Under the pieces are notes generated by a model. It worked only from the letters and a program-made list of their open reading frames with translations, did not search any database and was not told the DNA's origin. From the NCBI GenBank assembly GCA_944548615.1, contig OX155980.1, positions 38,382,313 through 38,446,312 on the forward strand: a stretch of DNA of 64,000 bases. The letters are read 5' to 3'. Positions 26,101-38,100 of this stretch are shown in pieces (within the stretch, counting starts at the first letter, position 1; each line of letters opens with the position of its first letter). The translations under genes were made by a program, and so were the position numbers. This stretch comes from Micropterix aruncella (taxonomy: Eukaryota; Arthropoda; Insecta; Lepidoptera; Micropterigidae).

Positions 26101-29100
26101 CCAGGATCTGGAAGATTCCCTCAATAGGCAAGATGCCCCGAAGGAGGAAGTGGAAGCGGGACGAGCGCCCGAATTCACTTCGGTCTTTGAAGATATCACC
26201 GACATCCTCGAAGGGCAGATAGCTCACTACGAAGCATCTTTAATTCCGACGGGTGATCAGACGATGAACATAGAATGGTTCTACAACGGTAAAACCCTCG
26301 AAGCGAGTCACCGAGTCAGAACCGTTTACGCGTTCGGCATGGTCGTCTTGGAAATTCTAGGAACGAAGATTTCCGATTCGGGAACATATTCGTGCAGAGC
26401 AACAAACAAATGGGGACAGGCCCAGATAGATGTCAAACTGGAATGCGTGGATAAGACGAAAGGTCAGAAGCCAAAATTCACGTCGCAAATTCAAAGCTTG
26501 GCAGGATTAAAAGACGGTCAATCGGCGCATTTCGAATGCACTGTGATTCCCGTAGACGACCCCGATATGAAGATCGAATGGTTCCATAACGGAAAACCTT
26601 TGCGGCATTCGACACGAATCAAGACTGTTTCAGACTTCGGTTTCGTCCTCATGGACATCGCTTACGTTCAGAGTCATGATTCCGGTGAGTACATTTGCAA
26701 GGCGTCGAACAAATATGGCGAGGACACGACGCGCGCTACGATCGCCTGTCATGGCAAGGGTGGCGTCTACTTGGACAGCTTGCAGCCCGACTCGTTAGCA
26801 AAGATTCGCGAACTAGAAACATCGAACGTGGCACAACCTCACGGGCCGACCACACCCATTCTGGAGCCTCCGAAATTCTTGACACAGCTGACTGACGTAA
26901 CGAAGTTGGTCGAAGGGCAGAGCGTGCACTTCGAGGCGCGCCTCACCCCCGTCGACGACCCAGATCTCAAAGTCGAATGGTACTACAATGGAAAGAAGCT
27001 TCCGCACGGCCATCGCTACAGGACATTCCACGACTTTGGTATTGTCATCTTAGATATTTTGTATTGCTATGAGGAGAACTCAGGCGTATACGAGTGCGTT
27101 GCGACTAACAAACTGGGCAGAGACTCGACGAAAGCTACATTGAAATGTGTACCGAAAGACAGTTTAATCTTGGACTCGCAACTACCGCGGGTAAGCCTTC
27201 ATCTCGAATTATGTAGCGCCTGCGCCATAAAATATGTTTAGCTATTTATATAACAATACAAATTATTTTTCAGGGCATGGAAGGAGGATTGGAAAAACTT
27301 CAGACCCTGGAAGACTCGATGATTCGCACGAGAGGTATCGCCACGGAAGAGACTAAAGGAAAAGCACCCGTATTCACAGTGCCCCTATCGAATATCGACA
27401 ATTTACGCGAGGGAGAAAATGCTCATTTAGAAGCAAGATTGACTCCCACCGACGATCCCAATTTGAAGGTAAGTAATATATCAATTGATTTCGTAATAAA
27501 AAATAATGATACCATCTCTCAACTGGCCTATTTTTATGGATGTTTAGGTTGAATGGTATTGGAATGGAAAGGCGCTAAAAGCGGGATCCAGATTCAGAAC
27601 TTTTTGCGATTTCGGATTCGTGATACTTGAAATATCTCCAATCTATCCGGAGGACTCTGGTGAATATTCGTGCCGAGCTTTCAACCATTTCGGCGAAGCA
27701 GTCACCACTGCTTCGATGAAGATTCAGGGCAAGAGAAACATAATTCTTGAATCTCAGCTTCCGAAAGGAATGGAAGACACCATCAATAAGATCGCAGCTC
27801 TCGAAGGCTTAAGCTCTGGTGCTGTACCCCAATCTCCTGAAGAAGACACTGGAAGCCCTCCAGAATTCATCACGACACCTTCGGACTTAGTACTTCCGGA
27901 GAATTCGCTGGCCCATTTCGAGTGCCGTCTAACGCCCGTCAACGACTCTAGTTTAAGAGTTGAGTGGTACCATAATGGCAAGCCTCTTCTCACGGGATCC
28001 AGGGTCAAAACGATCAACGATTTCGGATTTGTGATCCTAGAAGTGGCCGGCGTTTATCAGCGAGACGCCGGTCTTTACACGTGCAAGGCGACCAACCGCC
28101 ATGGCGAAGCCACAGTCTCCTGTAAACTACACGTCAAAGGAAGACAAGGAATAATTCTCGAGCCGCAACTTCCTTCGCATTTCCGAAGCGGCACGGAGAG
28201 CATTCAAAAGCTCGAGGAGACGCTGCACAAACGAGACGAAATTCAGACGGAAGAAGAGAAGCCCAATCCTCCAAGATTTGTCGTCGAGATCAAGGATAAT
28301 TTGGACGTCGCAGAAGGCGGCCCGATCCACTTCGACTGCAGAGTGGAGCCGGTCAATGATCAATCGATGAGAATCGATTGGTTCCACAACGGAAGACCTT
28401 TTGCCACCGGCTCCCGGGTACACATGCTCAACGACTTCGGATTCATCGCCTTGGATATCGACTACATCTACGCGCGAGACTCGGGAGAGTACGTGTGCCG
28501 TGCGACTAACAAGTGGGGTTCGGCCACGACCACGGCCAAGATCACATGCAACTCCAAGCGCGACGTCGTACTCGAGTCGCAGCTGCCGCAGGGAATGAGT
28601 GGCGAGAAGATCAAGGAATTGGAAAGAGGACCCATTTCGGAAGCGCCCAAAGAGGACAAGCAGGTGTCCAATCCACCCAAATTCATCACTCAGATACAAT
28701 CCCATACGGTAGAAGAATCGGAAGGGGTGAGATTCGAATGCCGCGTAGAGCCTAAGGAAGATCCCAGGCTGAGGATCGAGTGGTACCGCAACGGAAAGTT
28801 GTTGCCGTCTGGACATCGGTATAGGACTGTCTACGACATGGGATTTGTGTCCCTCGATATTCTATACGTATACGCTGAGGATTCCGGAGAATACCTCTGT
28901 CGGGCGGTGAACGATTTTGGTGAAGACTTTACTCGAGGGACAGTTGCATGCAAACGTAAGTTATATTAAAGAGTTATTAAGTTTATATTTAAAAAATAGT
29001 CTCTTTAATTAAAAAATATAATATAATATTCCAGAGTTGCCCTCCATCATACTTCAAAACCAAGTCCCGAAAGGAATGAAAAAGTCCGAAACGCTGATGC

Positions 29101-32100
29101 AAATGGAAGCGACGATCAAAAAATACACTGCGGAGATTTTCCTGACTGAGGACGATTTGTACGATAGCGATAGGAAGCAGCCTCCTCGCTTTGTCACTCA
29201 GATCCTAGACCAGAACGATCTGGTCGAAATGCAGGTGACGAAGTTTGAATGCCAACTGGCGCCGGTAGGAGATCCCAACATGAAGGTCGAATGGTTCTTT
29301 AATGGTAAACCGCTGCCGCACAGTAAGTTTCCTTTGTGGATCATTTTTAAATGGCAAATGAATCTTACGATTTAGACCAACTGATTTATTCTCTAACAAT
29401 TTCCTTTTAAAACCGCTTGATTTATATGCCCTTCTTGTTAGTATATTTTAATATGAAACCACCACACGCCCAATATTAATTATTATAATTTCTTTCAGAA
29501 AACCGTTTCACGCCCATATATGATTTCGGTTACGTTGCAATGAATTTCGGCTGGGTTTATCCAGAGGACAGCGGTGAATACGTCTGCAGAGCTACCAATT
29601 TGTACGGTATGGATGAAACCAGGGCGACCATTCGGACCTCCGGAAAACCAGGAATTGTGTACGAGTCCCAGCTTCCCAAGCACATGAAGAGTATTGAGAA
29701 GATACGTAAAATGGAGGCAGCTTGGCAAGTGTAAGTAATCTCAAGTGACTTTAATATTTTAAATGTACTTTCTCTGGTGACGGAATTTATAAAACTCATA
29801 GAACGGTTTCTGTTCCAGAAAAATGACCACTTTCTTGGTAGATAATACTCAAGATTTATAATTCCAAATTGTACTTTTCAGGGTTCCAGAAGAACCTATG
29901 GAAGATTCGAAGCCGAGAACGGCTCCAGTGTTCGTCAGCAAACCAGAACCTGTCACCGTAGAGGAGAGTGAGTGGGCCAGGTTCTGTTGCCGCGTCACCG
30001 GACATCCTAAGCCTCGCGTCATGTGGTTAATCAACGGAAACACCATAGTGAGCGTAAGTATTAATTGTTCATCATTTCAAAATAAAGTGAAAAACGATTA
30101 CTACTACCTGTAGTTGTTAAAATTTTAAGCTATTGCATAGCTTTTATCGCGGGCCTAGGCCAGCGCGGCGACCGAATGAAGAAATTTCTTAACAAAAATT
30201 AATGATTTTAAACTGATAATTACGTCTAAACGAGTACTGCTTATGATTCGAAAAAAATATATGTTAAACAAGAACATTTTCCTAATATTCTTAGCTTTGA
30301 ATATTTTAGATTTTATTTATATTACATAGTGTAATTAATTTGTGAAATTAGGTCTAACCGAACACAAAAACGACTACTACGCAAATACTATCTGGCGTAT
30401 TATTATGAAACCTGCACCATTTTAAAGATAATTTAATTATCTATCTTTTTATCTACGATTTTTTTTCGAATATTTCGGTTTTTTGCTTTATTGAATAAAA
30501 ATTCGTGCGCGGCTCTCTATCGGAAGACGTTTAAATTAACGATAGAGCGTTTTCCGATAGAGCGCAAATATCTGATATCAGAAAAATAAAATAAATAAAA
30601 TAAATAAATAATGATAATTGCATAAGTTGTTAAAAATGCTATGCAATAGCTTTACCGCGGCAGTCCCCGAGTGCCACACGTATATTTTTAATCCATTAAT
30701 TGGCCAAATGAACGATTTCAGGGTTCGAGATACCGACTGATTTACGACGGCATGTACCACCTGGATATACCGAAGACGAGGCAATACGATACGGGCAAGA
30801 TCGAAGTGATCGCGAGGAGTTCAGCAGGCGAGGCCATAGCCTCGACTGAACTCAAAGTGATTCCGCGCCACGATGACTACCGCGGAGTTCTCAAAAACTC
30901 CCCAAGACGTATGTTTGCCCAATTTCATTTACGCATTCATCCGAACGCTCTTATTCACAAGGCTTTGCATAATGTATCGACTATTTGTATGTATGTTATA
31001 AATATGTAAATGTTATAAATTTTGCTTTGCAATACACCGACACTGCTTACATTACAAATTCCGCCGAATCCAACAGCTTTCCGAGCCCCAATTACCTATC
31101 AATTTCAGCAACTTTATTAGCATCGACCGCTTCTGCGATCGATCCCTGAGAAAGGTAAACGCATGGCTTCAACTCTCGCTTTTCAATTACTTATTGAGAT
31201 ATGTACAAATGAGAATCTCATTTTAAAATGTTTTTTTTCTGATGTAGCTTGGTACGATTACGAACTAACGCAGTACCAGAAAGACCGTACCGAAACAGAA
31301 TTAGAGAAAACGTTCGAGGAAAGGCATACACTAGCCAGACAGGGAGGAATCGATCACAGGCCGGATCTCAAAACAAAGGTTCACAAAGAGCCCGATACGG
31401 AATGGCAGCAATCTGTCAAGAGAAAGAAAAACGAGGAATATTACAATAAGCTGCACGAGCTGGAGAACGACCAGGTGGTGAAGGAATCGCGACTGCGCGA
31501 GGCCAGCCACCAGTTCACGATACCCGGTGAAAAGATAGTAAGCGGATCGACCACAAAAGGAGCGGCGCAGCAATACGAAGATACACTGTAAGTATGAATA
31601 CATGGAATCAGTTCGTTTTGATGCTTCAATGCTAACTTTATTTCATTTTGCAGAGTCGAGAATATTACGGAAGTGAATCAACTGAAGAGCGTGAAGCAGC
31701 AGCAGCAGCTGAGGCCGATGGATCCGTCCGAATCGACGGTCCACGGCCGTGAAGTGCACGTAGCCAGGCAGAAACAAACACAAAAGGAAGTAATCGGGGA
31801 CAAGGAGATAACCAGGAAAATAACGGCCACGGAGACGACTGAGTTAGAGCACAAGGCGCAGACGCAGGAACGGGTGTCGGACACGCCCGCCAAGCCCTCC
31901 GAGCCGCCAGTCTTCACCAAGAAGATCCAGCCGTGTCGCGCGCTGGAGAACGAGCAGGCGCGCTTTGAAGTGGAATTTGATGGGTTGCCACGCCCTACAG
32001 TGCAATGGTATCGTGAGGACTTCCCCATCAAAAATTCCCCGGACTTCCAAATACACACGTTCGGAACGAAATCCATCCTGATCATTCGTCAGGTGTTCAT

Positions 32101-35100
32101 GGAGGATTCGGCCGTATTTTCAGTGGTCGCGCAGAACCGAGGCGGAACGGCCAAGTGCAGCGCCAATCTGGTGGTGGAAGAGCGCCGACGCCAGGGCCGC
32201 GGCGGAGTCATTCCGCCCAGCTTTTTAGTCACAGCCGAGAGCGTCAACGTCAAAGCCACACAGCTGATCAGGTTCGACACCAAAGTAAGCGGAACCAAGC
32301 CAATGGACGTATATTGGCTCAAAAACGGGAAGAAAATTCAGTCAGACATCAGGCACAAGGTACTGGAAGAGGATGGAACCTACACCCTCCTCATAATCGA
32401 GGCATATCCCGAGGATTCGGGAAAATACGAATGCGTGGCCATCAACAACGCCGGGGAGGCGCGCTGCGAATCCGAGTGCAACGTCGTCGCGCCCAGGGGG
32501 GCCACCGTCAAACAAGACGGGCCGACGCCGACGTCGACGAGCCCTCAGAATGTCGCCCCCAAAATAGTGGAAACGTTGAAGAGCATCATCATTAACGAAG
32601 GCCAGTCGGCCGAGTTCAAATGCAAAGTCTCCGCCAAGCCGGCCCCGGCCGTGCAGTGGCTGAAGGGGGAGAAAATCATCAAACCATCAAAGTATTTCCA
32701 GATGCAAAGAAGAGGCGACGAATATACGCTCCGCATATCGGAGGCTTTTCCGGAGGACGAAGGCGTGTACAAGTGCGTCGCGTCCAACGCGGCCGGCCAG
32801 ACCGTACTCACGGCCAATCTTACGGTGAAAGAGCCGCACGTGGACGAGAATGTGTCTATAGTGACGCCGCTGAGGGACGTGTTCGTCAACGAAGGCTCGC
32901 CTGCCCAATTCAAGACGCAGATCAAGAGCACCATCAAACCCCTCATCCAGTGGCTCCGCGAGGGCGAACTTATTCCCGAATCGCCCGATTTTCAGGTATA
33001 TATCTACCTACATACATACTTTGCACCTAATACTTTTGCACCTAAAATGACCGTTGTATATTTTGCCACAGATGATTCACGAGGGCAACAATGCAGTGCT
33101 ACTTATTGCTAACACTTACGAAGAGGACACGGGAACGTACACCTGCCGTGTCACCACTTCCGCAGGCCAGGTGGACACCTCGGCGAGACTGGTGGTCAAA
33201 AGTAAGGCATAGCAGATGATATTGATCCCAGCCACGCACCAAACTTCTTGTGTATTTCAATATTAATATTACTACTTGTCATTATGAGGAGCCGGGTGAA
33301 AATTACAATAAGATATCGAAGAGGCAACGTCTTAGCTATGAATATTATAATTAATAAGTTGATAATATGTGATTGTAATTTCAATTAAGATCACTCGTTG
33401 TAAATCTCTTGTACATATAAAACAGAGCTCACAAAAAGACGAAATTTAGTTTAAAATGATTAACAATCTGGAAAAGCTTTTATTAATTGAACTAATCTTA
33501 AATAAATAGTCCATCATCAAGCTTCTTGTGTATTTTTGTCTAATGACGTAACAGAATATCAATAGCTATCGCTCCCGTGATCCTTTAATACCACGACTAT
33601 AAATATGTAATTTTCACCCAGCCCTATTCAGTGGTTATTTAGCTTGTTAATATTAGATTTTAACAATGTGTACTTCTTTCCGCCCTAAATTCTTGCCCTT
33701 ACTTGAACTTACTAAAATGTTTGAATTGATGTTGTGTAAATAATATTATCTGCACAGCTTAGCCGAAAATTAAAGCAACGGTCGATTGATCGAACACGGT
33801 TAATATTTATACTAACAAAAGCCGCTGCCCGAAAACTTACCTGAAAGGGCAATAACTGTATAGGAAAAGGTTAAATTTAGGTGTAATTATTTCTCTTTAT
33901 TTTCCAAATATTGCTCTTAATTTTAAATTTGCTATTTTATTGTTTTTGTATTGTTTAATTTTATATAAAAAAATAAAATGTAAGTTACGTATTTAAAAAA
34001 ATAAATAATTGGTCAGCAGTCAAGTGACCGTTAATAGTATTTTGCCTATGGACCTTACGTTTACTGTGTTGACTATAGCATACATAACAATATTTTATCA
34101 AGTATGAATTACGTAAGGATGCTATTAATTTTTATTTCGTTGATTTCTTTGCTTAATTACCTTTTATGCATGTTTTGTGACGCATTGATGCAGTTTTTAT
34201 TAATTTTAAGCATGAGCAAACATTACACGACGCATTGTATACTTAGACAATACCGAACCCGTATAATTTGGAAAGACGGCTTTTTCAATTTTGATCGGCT
34301 TCCTTGGCATTATAATATTTACATTTTACAAATGCTTGTTATGTATTCTATGATAATATTTATACTTTTTGCCATAGTACCTATTGTTTCTTTTTACTCA
34401 GCACACTTTTTTAGAAAGGTATAAAATATTGATTTAAATTTGCCGGATATGCTTAAAATAAATTTAGCCGAGTTATTAGAAGTACAAAATATATTCTAAA
34501 AAAGCGATGAATTCATTCATTTCTACCGATCGCACATAATATTCATTCTATCACTACATAAGTTATTTTGTTTAACTTGTAATATATCTATTGTTGTTTT
34601 TATTTGGAAAATGTATTTGTCAATGAAATGATATGAATAAATGTTGAAAATATTAATTTGGCATTTTTCAATAGATCATTTCTGAAAATTAGGCGCGGTT
34701 AGCGCTTACAGAGAAACATGAAGTAGAGGCGTGCGCAGTGATCCTAAAAATTACGTACGTCGAGCGTAACACTATACGCTCTAAATTTGACACTCACTAA
34801 AGAACGTGACCGGTAATAAAATTTAAACTCGCCAGTCAATGCAAAACAGAAAACAACCACTATTATTTAAATTAAAACTTTATTAGAAGCGCTATAACAA
34901 AAATATATCCAATCACTCGCAAATAATCACTAGTAAAAATAACACTAAAGTTCCGTAAAGAGTGGAGAGCGAAACGAGGCAAGGTACATTGCCGTTCCTG
35001 CCGTTCCTGCCAGAGAGTGGACGGTGACTGAAACCGGGCACGGCATGCAGCAAAACGCCGTTTCACCTGCGCCGCCTACGCGAGTACGCGCACACCTGCG

Positions 35101-38100
35101 TTGCACACGGCCGTCACTCCTACTTCTCGCACTGTGGATTATTTTTGGAGCAGCCGCATCATCCGCCTCAATGTAGAATACATTTTATTTCAGGCGAAAT
35201 ATCGTATGAATCGTCTCCTACTGTTCCTTGCCAAGCGGCAGGAATTAAATTATATCTGACGCGATACTCAGTGGCGGGAGCCTTGATGAATAAGAGATGT
35301 GCAAAGTGGGCCAAATACGAGTAGGTAGTATGATTCTGTCGGTAGGGAAAAGGGCTGTAATCGCTTTCTCGAAAACGTACGCAAACAATAGTGTTATTTC
35401 CAATTCGTGATTACGAATACATACAGAATATTAGATACATACAATCCTTCGTGAGCATTTCAGTCATCGTATTTTTTTCTTATCTACAAACTCGTTTACG
35501 CTTAATCACGAATTGAAATTACCGTAAATACCTTAAATTTACGTGTTTTAGAACCGGAATAAGGACAATAACTAGATGACGATTTCAAAGCATTTTCGAT
35601 GATGTCACATTCTCGGAATCAGCAACGGACATTTATATCTATTGCTGGCAGATATTACTGTATGATAAGTTCTGAAATGCTGAATGTTGTTAATAAAATA
35701 ATATATTCAGGCGAAAAGCAGGCGCGGAGCGCGTACCCCCAAATGTATAGCTAAAATCGCGCGCTCACCGACTAATGTGTCTTACTTAACAAGGAAGTTA
35801 TTCCCCTGTCAATCTACGGTTAAAGAAGTAAATGTTCCGATTTTTCTCCGCTATAATATTCACTAAAACTATTTTACTAACTACTTCAAGACAGATACTG
35901 TGCAAAAACCGTGTTTGGCCGCCATTTTTCTAAGATAGCGGCGCGAGCGGCTGTTTGGGGAGGTCGAAGACTCAATATATTATTCGAGCATACCCAAACG
36001 TTATAACCCTTAAGGTTTCTTTTACAAAATCGGCAATCAGTGCCATTTACGAGTATTTAGCTCGAAATTGATCCGTAAATAATTGGGTTCATTTTACGGT
36101 ACTTTTCATATATTTTTAACGGTTGTAGAGTTTGAAATCGTAGACTATCGCGGTTGAATGACATTACGAATAAATCTACCGCGTGGAGTTTGCAGCTCTC
36201 GAAGTTTCAGCGATGTTTCAACCGCCGTTGCCCAGGGTAGACTATCTACCCTGGACAACGGCGGTTGCGACATCGCCGAAACGTCGGGAGCTACAAACTT
36301 CACGCAGTAAATTCGTTTTATCCTATATAATTATACATCGGAATGTACGCAAACACATCTGTATATCAATATCGGCAAGAATAATCACAACGTCCATTTC
36401 TAATTCAAATCTGACAACTCGAATGTTCAAGATCCTACAAGGACAACAATCGCCAATGAAAAATACCGTAAAAAGATCCAAAATATTTATGTATTAACTT
36501 CGGGAGTCGCTCATTTACCATGTACCTCAACACATGATGAAACAAATTAATACATAATGACCATTTTCAATATATAATAGAATAAATGTAAATGCCTGAA
36601 AAAAACCTTTTAGTTTAGATAAAATATTACTGAAGCAAATAGGTTGATACGTTTTGGACCACCATACTGGCATTAGAACGGCACCTATGTTGACAATTAT
36701 ATAATCATCATGTCGTATCAGAATCCCCAGGACAATTATTTCTGCATTCTCGACATCTCTTTATAGAGGCTGAGGCTAAAAAGAGATAGAGGAATAAAGT
36801 AGAGAAAAATCTATATCTATATGGATTTCGCAACCAATGTGAGGCCGAAGCAAAAAATAACTCCGATTGTTCCCATTGTGAGTCCTGGCCAGTATATCGC
36901 AATAGGATTTTGGAAATGTGCTTTCACAATGTCGCTGAAAAATAAACTCATAGATACCATGGTCGATTCAAGAGTATTGACACTTCTCAAGGATCTATTA
37001 AACTACGTATTATTTTTTCAGGATCAAATCAAAATCAGCAACTTATAATTTTTATTTTGATATTATGAATATGGAATTAACATTATCCCTATCAGTATAA
37101 TACGGGGTGCAAACAGTTAGTTGAATTATCAGGACATATAAACTTAGAATCGTCTTCATGCTCGCCATCGTTCACGAGACGGCTTCCAAATTATCATCAA
37201 ACCAAACTTCGTTTAAATTCACACAGAAGACTAATGAAAGATGGATGATTATAATCATCTGAAGTAGAAGAGAATTTATTATGTCATATCTTTCTACCAT
37301 TTTCGGCTACCACTCCAACATCCTTCGTACTCTGTTTTCTGGTTATGCCTATCCTAATCACTATGTTGATATTATTACAACGGATGCGCTAGCACCAGGA
37401 TACCTTAAACTTTTAGTCATTGTGATGGGGCGGTTCACAAATTAGACGGGTACAGACTTGTACGTTAACAAGTCAGTCGATTTGATTGTCGGCGTCGCCT
37501 AAGAAATGCCGGAGTAATCGTAAAATTCGGTAGAAATACTTTTAATTAGGAACTTTGTTAATTATTATTGTATTTAAATGGAGGCTAATTCTTCATCGAC
37601 GATAAGTACATATTTCAAGTTATTTTTTTTAAATTTAATATAAAAACTCCCCTGTGAAATTCAAAAAAAATATGTCTAGTAAAAAACACCCAATAAGGAT
37701 GAAAGGATTTTCATCAACTATACATATAATTATCTATTCCAAAATTAAACGTAAACTACAAAATCGGATCAAAATCAAAGGTTTTACAATATTCAATTTG
37801 TCAATGCCAGCTTGCCACAGGACTGACTACTGCCAATCTTATCTAGTAAGTAGATGTCAATTTAGTGTGATAATATAAACTTTCTATGTTAGTGCATAAT
37901 CTACAGAAATAAAATCAGAAATATTAAATGTTTAAATCATTTATATGTTTACAGGAATGCGAGGCGAACAATATACAACTGGCGTGCTGAACCAAGGCCC
38001 ACAGGAAACTACCAAAACGGTTTCTAAAATGAAAACTATCGACCATGGAAATAAGCACTCTTTACAATTTGTCAATACGGAATCATCGAGTATACTAAAG

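Larger units (their letters stand above)
33213..37954 (+). other. long intron or 3'UTR region between kettin half and PEVK exon
   Basis: No exon with sls-like coding could be recognised in these 4.7 kb. It would be 3' untranslated sequence of a kettin transcript in its first part and intron for longer isoforms. It contains the paired Penelope-type arms at 36.2 kb and GC-richer patches near 34.7-35.2 kb and 35.7-36.0 kb of unknown origin. A 106-codon hydrophobic open frame at 34,104-34,424 looks like chance in AT-rich DNA. Confidence 0.6.

Noticed and set aside
34104..34424. 106-codon hydrophobic open frame in the long intron
   Set aside because: Phe/Ile/Leu/Tyr-rich as expected by chance from AT-rich DNA, with no recognisable family and no supporting context.
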